From positions 1 through 39,716 of the IMG/VR virus record IMGVR_UViG_3300035698_003663: a stretch of DNA of 39,716 bases; one strand, given 5' to 3'. The notes below the pieces were generated by a model, which ran no database searches, was not told the DNA's origin, and saw only the letters and a list, made by a program, of their open reading frames with translations. How positions within the stretch are numbered: position 1 is the stretch's first letter; each line of letters begins with the position of its first letter. Source of the DNA: a virus. This document shows, piece by piece, positions 1-9,554 of this stretch. Position numbers and translations under genes: made by a program.

Positions 1-127
1 CATATTTAAATAAATAATTACCAGAGGCATCTTTTATACCATCACTAGGAAAATCAAATCTATAATTAACGCCAGAACGCAGACCAACAACTATGTCACC
101 GATTTGAACTTCCTTACCATCTGTAAA
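1..127. repeat. Terminal direct repeat, left copy (circular overlap)
   Basis: Bases 1-127 are identical to 39590-39716. An exact 127-base match at both ends of a contig is the usual mark of a circular or circularly permuted molecule assembled with k=127. A reading frame continues across the join without a break, which supports circularity. It is very unlikely to be a true short terminal repeat, because it lies in the middle of a tail gene. Confidence 0.93.
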
Positions 128-151
128 TTCGCTAAACTTGTTATCAGCCAT
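1..151 (-). CDS. Tail fibre-like protein, N-terminal part (continues at 39716)
   Basis: The ATG at 149-151 opens a frame beginning MADNKFSEFTDGKEVQIGD. It runs off base 1 and continues in frame at the right edge, ending at 38565. The rejoined gene is 1176 bp, or 391 aa. The opening 'VQIGDIVVGLRSG' followed by 'NYRFDFP' is a start I know from phage tail-fibre or collar-type proteins. It lies 11 bases after the gene ending at 163, in the same late operon. Function beyond virion or tail is inferred. Confidence 0.85.
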   Translation of the reverse strand, partial: MADNKFSEFTDGKEVQIGDIVVGLRSGVNYRFDFPSDGIKDASGNYLFKY

Positions 152-162
152 TATAGCGCCTC

Positions 163-516
163 TTAATTAATCGTGTTTATCGCATAAAAGACAACGCTTA
201 CATCACCACCAGCAGTTGAATAAAAATGTATAACATCTCCTGCAACAACTTCACGGCACATCTGCCCATTTACTGGAACTAATTCGGATGTGTCAGCAGC
301 AAAGCCCGCCCCAGCTGGTACATCAGCCACTTCATTTAAAGCAACCCACATAACTGCATCAACGCTGGACTTGATTAAAGCTTTATACCTTGGTGCATCA
401 CCTGGAACGGTTAATAAAGTATCAGTCGTTGCAGCTACAGCAGCACTGTATTTTAAGCTTGGAAATTGTTGGCCAAAATCATCAACCGGTTGTTGTCCTA
501 AGTATGATCTTATCAT
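163..516 (-). CDS. Small hypothetical virion protein
   Basis: This 117-aa protein begins MIRSYLGQQPVDDFGQQFPS. It is rich in Ala, Val and Thr and predicted mostly beta from composition, with no signal peptide or membrane segment. An AAGGA box lies 7 bases before the ATG. It sits between two tail-fibre-like genes in the late operon, so a small tail or baseplate-type structural role is likely. I do not recognise a family. Confidence 0.8.
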   Translation of the reverse strand: MIRSYLGQQPVDDFGQQFPSLKYSAAVAATTDTLLTVPGDAPRYKALIKSSVDAVMWVALNEVADVPAGAGFAADTSELVPVNGQMCREVVAGDVIHFYSTAGGDVSVVFYAINTIN

Positions 517-542
517 CTTTATATCCTTATAAATTTAAGTTA

Positions 543-3056
543 TTATACCACGCCCAAACGTGCATCAGCCACCCAATGTAAACCTACTCTAGTACCAGCA
601 CCACCTGTAGAATTGTAACTAAACGAGAAGCCTTTCAATTGAAGATTTTGAATAGTAGTACCAGTTGCATTAGATGCTCCACCATAATTTCTAGCTTGTA
701 GGCTCGCAGTAACTGGATTATAAGTTGTCATATTTGGTATTGCCTTAAGTGGTGGAACAAATGCAATGCTTGGTGAGTTATTTGCTGCTGCTGTTTGCGC
801 CCCATGAGTATTATCTCCACTTAGAGTTCCAAATGCCTGTATTGGCGTACTTCCATTAGGGAATGTCATTTGATAGTACCTACTGCAATCATGATACACC
901 TGTTCAGCAGTTTCAACCGCTGGCCTTGTAGGTATATTGCCAGGAGTTACACTAATTGAATCTACAGTTATTTGAGTTGTGATTGTAGGAACTTCAAAGG
1001 TAACTACTACTGCGAATTTATCAGTATTGGATATTTCTGTTGCAACAGTCACTTCCCAACCTACAAACTTAATATCTAAGTCAGTATTCAAATCAACCGA
1101 AGTAGTTATAACAGGTAACTTAGCAGTCGCTGTACCTAAGCCATTCCTTGTAATTTCTGTCCAGTTCAATCCTTCGCCAACAGTTGTATTTAATGTAAAT
1201 ACTCCACCAGTGGTAACTGAACCAATACTAGCTGGCAACAATGGTACACTTGCAGAAGCTGCAAAAGCAATTGCATCAGTACCAACTGTTGTAATTATGT
1301 TAGTCTGCACCCATGTGGTACTATCTAAAGTATTACCAGCAGTACCAACTGGGAATATAGCGCCTTGAAGCATATCAGCTACAACGTCATAATCTACCGC
1401 TCTGGTTAATACCCATTTAGCCGCGCCTGAACCAATAACAGTTACAGTGTAAACACCATTTTGGGCAGGAGCTGTTTGAGCTTTTACTAAAATCCTGTCC
1501 CCAACAACCACAGCTTTACCATCAACACTTAATAACGACATACCAGTGGTCTGAGTTAATGTGGCACCCAATCCAGCCGCTCCGTTAGCATAAGTACCCG
1601 CTAAATTAACTGTTGAGGCTAATCTTGACTCAGCATATGATGCAATCGTTCTGTACATATATGCACGCATCGTTACATCAGAACCAGCAGCACTTTTGTA
1701 AGCTACAGCATTTAGTGAAAGTTTGTTAGTTAGTATCTTTTTAGCTTCAGCACCCGTTAGATACTGCATTAAATAGAAACCTTCAGTGCCTGACCCATTG
1801 CTAAAACTTATACCATTTGTTGTCGCATCTCGTGTTACAGTAACCGCGCCAGTGACCCTAGCAGCTATTGTTTGATCCCAAATATATGCCGGGGCTGCCG
1901 TAATAGTCTTAGCTGTGCCAAGTTGTGCCGGGTTTAATGGAAAATCCCAGGCAGTTAATAAACTAGCAGCCTGTTTAGCTTCTAAATTTGGGATATAATA
2001 ATCACCCATTAAAGCCTGTTCACGATTACTAGTCTTAGGATCGTATTGAACTGTATTAGTTCCAGCATCACCAAGTGTGGGTATAACTTGCAAGCTACTA
2101 ATCGTAACATGTGCGCTAGCTTCTAAAGATACATATATTTCTGCATAAGCACCAGTCCCGCTTTGCGTATTTACAGATGCAGGTAATGCCGTAGATACAC
2201 CTAAAACCCCTTTAATTAAAGAGTAAGAGCCATTCTCTAATGCCCCTGATAATATTTTAAGTTCTGCGCCTGTAGACTCTTTAAAATACATATCTATAGC
2301 AGCACTTCCAGCAGCTTCGTTTTGACCAACTAAAGCAGCAGATAAAAATATCTGCTCGTTAGTTGTACTTCCCCAGATACCAGAGTTTGTATCAAATCTT
2401 TGTATCAGTTTGCATGTTGTATCAGCAGCAACACTTATATCTAAAACATATGGTGGACTTGTAATAACACCAGCAATACCAGTAATAGCAGTTCGGGAAA
2501 CAGTAACAGTACCAGTTATAGCGCTTTGAACTTCTATATCCCAATCTGGAGCCAATGAAAATCTAACTGTATCGGCTGTCACACTATATACAGTATCTAA
2601 ATCTTCATTAATAAATACCCTAGTAAACTGGGGATTAGCTACTTGGTTTTGAACTGGAAACTGATCTTTAGTTGGGTCGTTACTTGCATTAAGATTTGGC
2701 CAACCTTCACGTGTCCACTGTTCAATTCCATCTTCGTTCTTGCAAACAATGTAATACAAATCTAACACACCAGTATTTGCTGTTGGTGTGCCTTCAAATG
2801 GGTAGTAGTATATTACAACATTGTTGCCACCTGCATTTTGAACAGTACCAACGCTACTAAGAGTTATTGGGTCAGTTAAAGCTGTATATGTGTAATCCGC
2901 TGGCGTACCAGTTAATTGATACACAGGTTTATAGGTTGTCCTAGCGGAATCCCTGTAGAATGTAAGCGTACCGTTGCACAACGGTAGCCCAGTATCTTTG
3001 TCGACGAAAAATTGGTCTAAAGGGCTGCTTACAATATATCTATCATCTAATGCCAT
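543..3056 (-). CDS. Large tail fibre / tailspike-like protein
   Basis: This 837-aa protein begins MALDDRYIVSSPLDQFFVDK, a head-binding type start (DKDTGLPLCNGTLTFYRD) seen in podovirus tail fibres. Residues of roughly 1-130 would attach it to the particle. The middle is beta-rich. Around residues 480-610 is a module with 'VVVGDRILVKAQTAPAQNG', followed by 'VLTRAVDYD', a known tail-fibre module of the 'DRVLVKDQT' type. The C-terminal third ends in a possible receptor-binding domain. The same module recurs inside the adaptor gene at 8132-9544. It follows the ejection genes, the usual P22 position for the tailspike. I see no obvious endorhamnosidase or lyase motif. Confidence 0.85.
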   Translation of the reverse strand: MALDDRYIVSSPLDQFFVDKDTGLPLCNGTLTFYRDSARTTYKPVYQLTGTPADYTYTALTDPITLSSVGTVQNAGGNNVVIYYYPFEGTPTANTGVLDLYYIVCKNEDGIEQWTREGWPNLNASNDPTKDQFPVQNQVANPQFTRVFINEDLDTVYSVTADTVRFSLAPDWDIEVQSAITGTVTVSRTAITGIAGVITSPPYVLDISVAADTTCKLIQRFDTNSGIWGSTTNEQIFLSAALVGQNEAAGSAAIDMYFKESTGAELKILSGALENGSYSLIKGVLGVSTALPASVNTQSGTGAYAEIYVSLEASAHVTISSLQVIPTLGDAGTNTVQYDPKTSNREQALMGDYYIPNLEAKQAASLLTAWDFPLNPAQLGTAKTITAAPAYIWDQTIAARVTGAVTVTRDATTNGISFSNGSGTEGFYLMQYLTGAEAKKILTNKLSLNAVAYKSAAGSDVTMRAYMYRTIASYAESRLASTVNLAGTYANGAAGLGATLTQTTGMSLLSVDGKAVVVGDRILVKAQTAPAQNGVYTVTVIGSGAAKWVLTRAVDYDVVADMLQGAIFPVGTAGNTLDSTTWVQTNIITTVGTDAIAFAASASVPLLPASIGSVTTGGVFTLNTTVGEGLNWTEITRNGLGTATAKLPVITTSVDLNTDLDIKFVGWEVTVATEISNTDKFAVVVTFEVPTITTQITVDSISVTPGNIPTRPAVETAEQVYHDCSRYYQMTFPNGSTPIQAFGTLSGDNTHGAQTAAANNSPSIAFVPPLKAIPNMTTYNPVTASLQARNYGGASNATGTTIQNLQLKGFSFSYNSTGGAGTRVGLHWVADARLGVV

Positions 3057-3062
3057 TATTTA

Positions 3063-4241
3063 TTATCCTTTTCTGAATGCGTCAATTAAAGTATCAGCAT
3101 ATGGTAATCCCAACATTCCAGCACCACTCGCGCCTACACCCAAACCTACACCCTGACCAACATGTTTTACTGCTGGCGGTAAATCGGAAATAGCTTTGCG
3201 TGTTGAAAACCCTGGTATTTCACTATAATTTTTTGACTTCCCTGTTGTACCAGCATCTTTAATTAAAGATTTAACTAATTGCTTAGGAGTATCTTTGCCA
3301 GATCGATATTGCTTAACAGCATTATTTAAATATGGCGACATCTCTTTCTTGTAACCTTTAGTAGCATTAATGTATTTCTTAAGTATTTCAGGTTGTTTAT
3401 TCTTAGTTAAGAATTGTGACATCTCACCACGAACACGCCTTTGTAAATCTCTAGCTAGGTTCGCAACATCTTTATCAGCGCCCATCTTACTTTTGTTCAA
3501 TAAACTTTGCAGTTCATGAGCATTTTTAAAATTAGGGTCTTTAGTAAAAGTAGAAAGTGACCTCTTTAGTTGGGGTTTAAATCCTTTAGCTGCTTCTGAC
3601 CCTTCAATATTCTTTATCGCTGATGGAACTCGTAGGCTTTCTTTATTAAGCCCTGTGTCTTTTAAGCTATCAAAAATTCCTTTGTATTCTTTGCTGTATT
3701 TCTTTTCTAATGTAGCTGCTCTTGCGCCAACTTTCTTAGATATTGCTTTAGATGTAAGACCAGAAACTCCAGCAGCTCCAGCGCCCAGAACACCACTTAC
3801 AGACCGGCTAAATAAATCATCCTTTTCATCACCACCAAGTGCAAAACCTGCCGCACCACTAGCTAGCATTTCTTTAGCTAAAGTTTTAGCACCCATAGCT
3901 TTGCTGATTTTACCACCTAAACCTACTACTGGAGCAGATTCACCTAAGAATTGCCCAGTTTTCATTAGCCCTGATTCCATTGGTGATTTAGCCATATCTT
4001 CTGGATTGTAATAAGGTATTCGCTTATCAGTAAATGGCATTAACGCTAAATTACCAAGACTAGCAGCAGATTTCTCAACACCTGAAACTACACCAGTAGC
4101 TAATGCCCCTAAAGGCCTGCCAATTGGTTCATTGATGTTTTCCTGAATCCAATTAGTCGCTTTATCAAAACTAGATGATTCTTGCTCTGGCTCAGCAGCA
4201 TTTAATTGGGATAATATGTTTGGGTCTGTAACCTCTCTCAT
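3063..4241 (-). CDS. Putative ejection (internal virion) protein
   Basis: This 392-aa protein begins MREVTDPNILSQLNAAEPEQ. A longer reading starts four codons upstream at 4253. I chose 4241 because its ATG overlaps the previous stop as ATGA, the standard coupling arrangement, though no strong Shine-Dalgarno is seen for either start. Residues of about 60-180 hold long Gly/Ala-rich hydrophobic helices (ALATGVVSGVEKSAASLGNL, and two more such runs), and residues 180-330 are Lys-rich helical. Amphipathic, Gly/Ala-rich helices are typical of podovirus proteins ejected into the host envelope, and the position matches P22 gene 16. The function is inferred from context and composition. Confidence 0.75.
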   Translation of the reverse strand: MREVTDPNILSQLNAAEPEQESSSFDKATNWIQENINEPIGRPLGALATGVVSGVEKSAASLGNLALMPFTDKRIPYYNPEDMAKSPMESGLMKTGQFLGESAPVVGLGGKISKAMGAKTLAKEMLASGAAGFALGGDEKDDLFSRSVSGVLGAGAAGVSGLTSKAISKKVGARAATLEKKYSKEYKGIFDSLKDTGLNKESLRVPSAIKNIEGSEAAKGFKPQLKRSLSTFTKDPNFKNAHELQSLLNKSKMGADKDVANLARDLQRRVRGEMSQFLTKNKQPEILKKYINATKGYKKEMSPYLNNAVKQYRSGKDTPKQLVKSLIKDAGTTGKSKNYSEIPGFSTRKAISDLPPAVKHVGQGVGLGVGASGAGMLGLPYADTLIDAFRKG

Positions 4242-5581
4242 AATGCGTACCATTTGCCATTTTTTTGAGTATATTTAGAACGATCAATGGGTTGTTGATT
4301 TTGCTCCGCTGAAACACCTCTCATCAAGCCTTTAACCTCTGAAGTCACTTCATCTAACCCCATAGTCTCTCTAGCCGCTTTCATAGCTTCAATTCTAGAC
4401 ATGCCGCTACCCATCTGTTTATCTATAAATTCGACTTTTTTAGCGACATTCTCGTTTAAAATCTTCATGGCTTTTAACTTACCAACAAATTGTCCGTAAG
4501 TATCAGCTGGATTAAACTTCATTGAATTTATTAACCCAAGGTCACGACCAGTAAATGCCCCTTTAATCGCCTTAGCAGCATCGAGTGCAACATTTCCTGA
4601 GGTAGTAGATAACTGACCTAATAACTCTCTATCTTCATCCTTACCGAACAACCTAGCCATATGTTGGTTAACTGGCCCAATTACGTTTTTAGCGTTAGGA
4701 TTGTCTTCAAGTAGCTTAAGAGCCATATCTGTATTAGCTAGATTATCTTGTACAGCACTATAATTGTTTGCTAACTCACCCCTGTATTTAACTCTTTCTT
4801 TAGCAACTTCTTTGCGTTCTGTAACATCTTCAGGCTTGTCACCAATTTTATAAGCACGCTGCTCAATCTTGCCGCTTGGGTATTCAATAGTTTGAAATAC
4901 TTGCCCAGATGCAGGGTCTTGATGTGTGCTAATCTTCTCTTTGTAGCCCTGTCCTTCTAGAAACTTTTTAACCATCGGATTGCTATAATATGCTTCGTCA
5001 ATCTTATCCATACCAGGATTAGATTCGCGTACAACATTAACATCACCAGGCGATGTAACGCCATCTGGAGACTGTGGATTAATACCAGGGCGTTGGCTTA
5101 TGCCAGGCGTGTTCAGCTGTCCTAGCTGCTCTTGACCCTGCTCTATAGGCTGATTCAAAGCAGATGTATCAAAATTCGGACTCTGGATATTAGGTTGTTG
5201 CTGCTGATCCATTTGCATTTGTTGCTGATGCTGCCCTGGACTCATTTGCCCCTGTTGCATTTGTTGCTGGTGCTGTGGACTCATTTGTTGACCTTGACTG
5301 GCTTGTCCACCTTGACCAAAAGCATTTTGTAGATAACTATAAAGCATCTGCTGTTGTTCAGATTCCATCTTCTTCTGTGGTGTCGCATATTGAGTTTGCT
5401 GTAATTGCTCTTGTAGAATCTTATTTCTAAGGTCTGCACCTGTAGATTCTTGTTGCGCTTGTCTAGGCATTTGAGACGTTTTAAAGCCAGACTGTAAAGC
5501 TTCCATTAAGCCTTGCATTCTTGGATCGCCCTGAGTCGGTAACTGTGCTGCGCTTGTAAAACTATTTGGATCGTAGACCAT
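4238..5581 (-). CDS. Gln-rich putative ejection protein
   Basis: This 447-aa protein begins MVYDPNSFTSAAQLPTQGDP. Residues of about 60-190 are extremely Gln/Met/Pro-rich, with imperfect repeats of QQMSPQHQQQMQQGQMSPGQ type. The C-terminal half is helical, with many charged residues. The order small Gly/Gln-rich protein, Gln-rich protein, Gly/Ala-rich protein matches P22 genes 7, 20 and 16, whose products are ejected with the DNA. An AAGGATATATT box precedes the ATG. The assignment rests on position and composition, not on a recognised domain. Confidence 0.75.
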   Translation of the reverse strand: MVYDPNSFTSAAQLPTQGDPRMQGLMEALQSGFKTSQMPRQAQQESTGADLRNKILQEQLQQTQYATPQKKMESEQQQMLYSYLQNAFGQGGQASQGQQMSPQHQQQMQQGQMSPGQHQQQMQMDQQQQPNIQSPNFDTSALNQPIEQGQEQLGQLNTPGISQRPGINPQSPDGVTSPGDVNVVRESNPGMDKIDEAYYSNPMVKKFLEGQGYKEKISTHQDPASGQVFQTIEYPSGKIEQRAYKIGDKPEDVTERKEVAKERVKYRGELANNYSAVQDNLANTDMALKLLEDNPNAKNVIGPVNQHMARLFGKDEDRELLGQLSTTSGNVALDAAKAIKGAFTGRDLGLINSMKFNPADTYGQFVGKLKAMKILNENVAKKVEFIDKQMGSGMSRIEAMKAARETMGLDEVTSEVKGLMRGVSAEQNQQPIDRSKYTQKNGKWYAL

Positions 5582-5590
5582 AATATATCC

Positions 5591-6226
5591 TTATTTCATG
5601 AATCCAGATGTTGGAGCACCACCAACGGCACCCATCATTTGTATTAACATTTTCATCTGGTCGCCTCTAGCACGATTTGCATCTTGTGCACCTTGAAATG
5701 CCATGCCACCTTGCTGACCAAGAGCGTTATTTAAATCACCACCTAAACCTTTTGAAGCATCGTAGCCCGTGTTATACATACCTTGCTGCCCTGCTAGCCC
5801 TGTGTTTTGTAGCCCACTGACATTGCCATACCAGCGCTGCATGTCTTCACCCATAAGTCTATCGGATATCTGTGCAGCTTGATTGACATCTTGTTGCGTT
5901 CCGCGCATACCACCAGCCGCAGCACTGTTTCCAGCCGCTCTTTGCTGTTCTTGATTTTGCATGTCATATTGCTTTGAAGGCTGATAATTAGCCATTAACT
6001 GCTCATAAAATGCCGCTGGGTCTTGAGCCATTTTACCGTACTGCTGCCCTAGGTTTTGGCCAGCCTGCTGACCTTGCTGGATATAAGGGTCGTATGTTTG
6101 GTGAGATTGACCAGGTATCTGATTTAAATACTTATTAGCTTCATGCTGTGGGTTTTTGTTACCCCCAAACATTCCAAGGGCGCCAAATGCACCGGCTTGT
6201 GTAGCTTTCTTCCAAAAATTTGACAT
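5591..6226 (-). CDS. Putative ejection / DNA-transfer protein (gp7-like position)
   Basis: This 211-aa protein begins MSNFWKKATQAGAFGALGMF. It has a short amphipathic or hydrophobic N-terminus, then a long Gln/Gly/Ala-rich helical region containing 'YDPYIQQGQQAGQNLGQQYG' and ending APTSGFMK. Related small Gly/Gln-rich proteins with the 'YxPYxxxG' motif are common in podovirus ejection clusters. It is first of three such genes. An AAAGGGA box is about 6 bases before the start. Confidence 0.75.
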   Translation of the reverse strand: MSNFWKKATQAGAFGALGMFGGNKNPQHEANKYLNQIPGQSHQTYDPYIQQGQQAGQNLGQQYGKMAQDPAAFYEQLMANYQPSKQYDMQNQEQQRAAGNSAAAGGMRGTQQDVNQAAQISDRLMGEDMQRWYGNVSGLQNTGLAGQQGMYNTGYDASKGLGGDLNNALGQQGGMAFQGAQDANRARGDQMKMLIQMMGAVGGAPTSGFMK

Positions 6227-6237
6227 ATAAATTCCCT

Positions 6238-6525
6238 TTACGCGCTCGTGATTGTTTGAATAGTTCCAGCTGCTGTTTTAACTTTTAATTTACTGTCTGT
6301 ACTACTAAACCAAACAGTTCCAGCTGCAACATCAGCATCAGCTCCAAATGCTGTGATAGCTGTGTTATCGTAACTTGGAAAGACCCAACCGTCATTTACC
6401 GCACCAACTACTTGATCTAAAGTCTGGAAAGTTTGATCGTTATGAAGCATTGCCTCAGCAGTTAAATTTCCTTTGTCATCAGTATAATTCATATTATAGA
6501 ATGGCGGTAGCTTTGAAACAGTCAT
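6238..6525 (-). CDS. Small virion protein in tail-needle position
   Basis: This 95-aa protein begins MTVSKLPPFYNMNYTDDKGN. Residues 60-95 (GTVWFSSTDSKLKVKTAAGT) match a short beta module that often ends phage tail proteins. The start overlaps the stop of the gp10-like gene by one base (TAATG), so the two are translationally coupled. In P22 the gene after gp10 is the tail needle gp26. This product is much shorter than P22 gp26 (about 230 aa) and has no long coiled coil, so a plug or needle role is only a positional guess. Confidence 0.75.
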   Translation of the reverse strand: MTVSKLPPFYNMNYTDDKGNLTAEAMLHNDQTFQTLDQVVGAVNDGWVFPSYDNTAITAFGADADVAAGTVWFSSTDSKLKVKTAAGTIQTITSA

Positions 6526-8114
6526 TAGTAAGTCTCCAGGGTAGCATCTTTAGCTACAAACCTTGATAAACCCCAAAACCTTAATTGAAACGTGATTTCA
6601 TTGGCTTGCCCCATCCTATGCCAGTTAATTTGATTTCTATAATTACCTTGAGAATTTAAATTCCTTGATACAATATTACTAAACGATTGATTACCATCTT
6701 TAGAGAATGATAAATCAACTCGTGGCCTATTGGCATTAATAACACAGTAACCCTCATCATTAAGTATAGGTACACCGTCTTCTGTAAGTATAGCATCGCC
6801 AGTATCTTCTTCTGCTAATTGACCAACACATACAACCTCATCTTCATTTGCCGCTGTGAAGCTATTTACCCCTTGCTCCAGCCAGAAGGAAAAGCTATTA
6901 CTTCTAAATACTGATGAATCATCTTTGCGAATTGTGTTTGTAACTCTAATTCTAGGTATCACATCACCAACTATAGTAGCATCTAAATTATAATTATAAG
7001 TTAATAAATCTGGAGACATCTCGTATATTCCATTATCATTTAAAGATGAAAAATAGACTTTACGATTAAAGAACGCAGCTTGGCGAGCAGGATAATAATT
7101 TTGGTTCTCATCTGATAAATGATAAAATTTTTCAGTGTTAAAATCATATAGTAATGATAAATTGTCAGTAGGGTTATGAAATGTAAGATGATAAAATAAA
7201 TGACCGTTTTGCTTATAAATAAAACCTGATGATTCTTCTGGATGAATTAAAGTTTCCATTAAATGTGATATGCCATCAGTAGATATTATCCTGTGCTGGC
7301 TACCATTTGTTTCAATGATGGTTGGAGATTCGTCTTCGTTATGTGCTAACCATACAACCTTATCATCACTTGTGGCAATAGTATCAACAGATATTGTACC
7401 AACATTAATATTGCTAGATGATACACGCCTATAATTCTCCGTACCGCCAACCTGCGTCCAGATTTCAGCTACCGTTGAGCCAATTACAATCACGTTATTA
7501 CCACGACCAGGAATTCGTAAGACAGCTAACGCATAGTCTGGCTTGGTCGATAATGTAAATTGATCTTGTAGTGCTATTTGTATAGTAGTTGCAGTTGCAA
7601 ATGTTGCAGCGTACCAAGTGTGCGGGTTATTTGATGCTGGGCTTGAACCGAATAAAAAATATGTGTTATGGAAATCAACGTAATTAGGTGTAATTTCAAC
7701 TGTGGTGTTCCATAGCAGTGTCTGTGTGGCGAATTGGCCAGTCTCATAATTATAAATATATGCTTTCAATCCATCTACAATACAAATCTGACTATTGAGA
7801 TTTTCCGCTATACTAACCCCTCCGTGAGAAGTGTCAATATTTGCAATGAAAACCGATCCTAATCCTTCAGTTATTTTATATACACCCGTTCCAGCAACAG
7901 CTATCATAAAGTTGCCACGGTAAGATGCGTATAAACCACGACCTTCAACTCCTGAGCCTAAGTTTAATCTACGCTGATAGCCTGCATAATTAATCAGCCA
8001 TTCATCTGAAATAAACATATTGAATGTCTTTTCGATGTTCATCTTTGGATAAATTGCGAACTGTGAGCTGCCAACTATATTGACAGGAACTGCATTTGAA
8101 TTAGTTGTTGGCAT
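6525..8114 (-). CDS. P22 gp10-like packaged DNA stabilisation protein (tail hub)
   Basis: This 529-aa protein is a little longer than P22 gp10 (472 aa). The repeated blade-like strands through residues 50-380 (for example RGLYASYRGNFMIAVAGTGV) fit a beta-propeller. The C-terminal block has FSKDGNQSFSN, then GNYRNQINWHRMGQANEITF, the signature of the phage stabilisation family ('sDGG.sWs', then 'G.Y..RV.WRRLG'). It forms the tail hub closing the capsid after packaging. A short acidic insertion, 'ILTEDGVPILNDEGYCVIN', sits near residue 440. It lies directly after the gp4-like adaptor, as in P22. Confidence 0.85.
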   Translation of the reverse strand: MPTTNSNAVPVNIVGSSQFAIYPKMNIEKTFNMFISDEWLINYAGYQRRLNLGSGVEGRGLYASYRGNFMIAVAGTGVYKITEGLGSVFIANIDTSHGGVSIAENLNSQICIVDGLKAYIYNYETGQFATQTLLWNTTVEITPNYVDFHNTYFLFGSSPASNNPHTWYAATFATATTIQIALQDQFTLSTKPDYALAVLRIPGRGNNVIVIGSTVAEIWTQVGGTENYRRVSSSNINVGTISVDTIATSDDKVVWLAHNEDESPTIIETNGSQHRIISTDGISHLMETLIHPEESSGFIYKQNGHLFYHLTFHNPTDNLSLLYDFNTEKFYHLSDENQNYYPARQAAFFNRKVYFSSLNDNGIYEMSPDLLTYNYNLDATIVGDVIPRIRVTNTIRKDDSSVFRSNSFSFWLEQGVNSFTAANEDEVVCVGQLAEEDTGDAILTEDGVPILNDEGYCVINANRPRVDLSFSKDGNQSFSNIVSRNLNSQGNYRNQINWHRMGQANEITFQLRFWGLSRFVAKDATLETY

Positions 8115-8131
8115 CTTCTCTCCCTCGTCAA

Positions 8132-9544
8132 TTAGCCAGGTCTTGTATATCCTTTACCGATATTTATCATTCCGTAGTTCAACGCACTACCTCTACCTAA
8201 GGTTGATACTTTCTCATTGCGCAAATCCATAACTCTAGATTTTTGAGCAATAAATGATTCGTACTTTCCAAGTTGTCGTTTGACATTCTCTGGTGTGTCA
8301 AAATTATACTCAGCGCAAATTCTATCTGATAAAGCATATTTTAAATATGTGATGTAAAATTGATCTAAACCTCTCGGCCTGTAAATCTTTTCAAGTGATG
8401 TGCTTTTAGTACTAAATGAACTGAAACTAATATTTGAAAATTGAGTAAATACTATACTTGTAGTCCCAACAGCTACTATTGCATTATCTTGTTCCCAATA
8501 TGTAGATGCTTGCGTACCACCACTTACTAAAACTAAATTACCTGTTTGAATATCATCTGATGTATCAAAATTAGCGGCTCGTGTTAGCACCCAGGCAACC
8601 ACTGGCGCAGCTGTACCCAATGTGCTCATCGTGTAAATGCCGTTCTCAGCCGGTAATGTCTGGTCTTTAACTAGAACCCTTTCATCTAACCCGATAGTAA
8701 CGCCATCAACAATTAATGGAGTAGCTGTACCAGTTAAGGTCGCACCTAGTCCTAGTGTTCCATTAACATAAGTAGCCGCCATATCAGCTAAAGATGCAAC
8801 AACTGCTGCGCCCTTATCGGTAATAACAGGAGTTGATCCAGTTGTAGATAATGTGACATTTACAGGTGTGTCAGTCGTCGAAGATAATACAAAATCATTT
8901 ACATTAATTGCCGCTGTAACATTTGGTACTACACCAGTATTAATGTGATTTACCAGCGCACCAATTGTTGCATAAGTACCTGCTAAATCAACAGTATTAA
9001 CCACTAATTGACCACCTGTTAACTCTCCTGGAACTGCCACTGTTGACACTCCAAGATTTGCTACAGTCGTGTTTAATGATAAATCCTGACCTTTTGATAC
9101 ATTCTGTAGTCTAAATATTCCATGTACTTCAATTGGATATACTCTGTCGGGTTTAAAGTAAATATAAAGTTTACCACCACCAAACTCACGCTCAAAATAC
9201 CATTCAAATGGTAATGATTGAATTGTTTCAACCCTTGGCGCACCAAAATATTGATTTCGCTTTTCAAATATCATCGAATAACGTACATTATCTTTGTAAA
9301 AAACTAATGTACTAATTTGTGATAAACCTGGTATGTAATATGTTTCTACCCCAATAGATGCATTAAAACTGTATGTAGTTTCATACGGTATTAGAGCTAA
9401 ATCGACAGCCTTCTCAGATAAAATATCATTCAACCATTGAAGGCCATCAGAAACTTGACCACCGCTAACAGTTTCAAACTCACGCGAAACAACGCCTGAA
9501 GCATAATATGAATTCGATATTAATTCATTAACGGTGTATGTCAT
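8132..9544 (-). CDS. P22 gp4-like head-to-tail adaptor with inserted tail-fibre module
   Basis: This 470-aa protein begins MTYTVNELISNSYYASGVVS. Residues 1-150 (helix, then ETTYSFNASIGVETYYIP) and the last about 85 residues (LDQFYITYLKYALSDRICAE and a Tyr/Lys-rich tail) look like a podovirus tail accessory or adaptor protein. Between them, residues of about 165-385 form a beta-rich insertion with 'GLDERVLVKDQTLPAENGIY', the same module as in the large fibre at 543-3056. P22 gp4 is only 166 aa, so the insertion accounts for most of the extra length. It sits between coat and gp10-like genes. The adaptor call is from position plus pattern. Confidence 0.75.
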   Translation of the reverse strand: MTYTVNELISNSYYASGVVSREFETVSGGQVSDGLQWLNDILSEKAVDLALIPYETTYSFNASIGVETYYIPGLSQISTLVFYKDNVRYSMIFEKRNQYFGAPRVETIQSLPFEWYFEREFGGGKLYIYFKPDRVYPIEVHGIFRLQNVSKGQDLSLNTTVANLGVSTVAVPGELTGGQLVVNTVDLAGTYATIGALVNHINTGVVPNVTAAINVNDFVLSSTTDTPVNVTLSTTGSTPVITDKGAAVVASLADMAATYVNGTLGLGATLTGTATPLIVDGVTIGLDERVLVKDQTLPAENGIYTMSTLGTAAPVVAWVLTRAANFDTSDDIQTGNLVLVSGGTQASTYWEQDNAIVAVGTTSIVFTQFSNISFSSFSTKSTSLEKIYRPRGLDQFYITYLKYALSDRICAEYNFDTPENVKRQLGKYESFIAQKSRVMDLRNEKVSTLGRGSALNYGMINIGKGYTRPG

Positions 9545-9554
9545 GTTATATCCC

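Noticed and set aside
543-3056. Plus-strand open frames opposite the tail genes, for example at 979-1368 and 38869-39327
   Set aside because: They are shadows of Thr/Val/Ala/Gly-rich minus-strand genes. They lack ribosome-binding sites and their composition mirrors the opposite strand.
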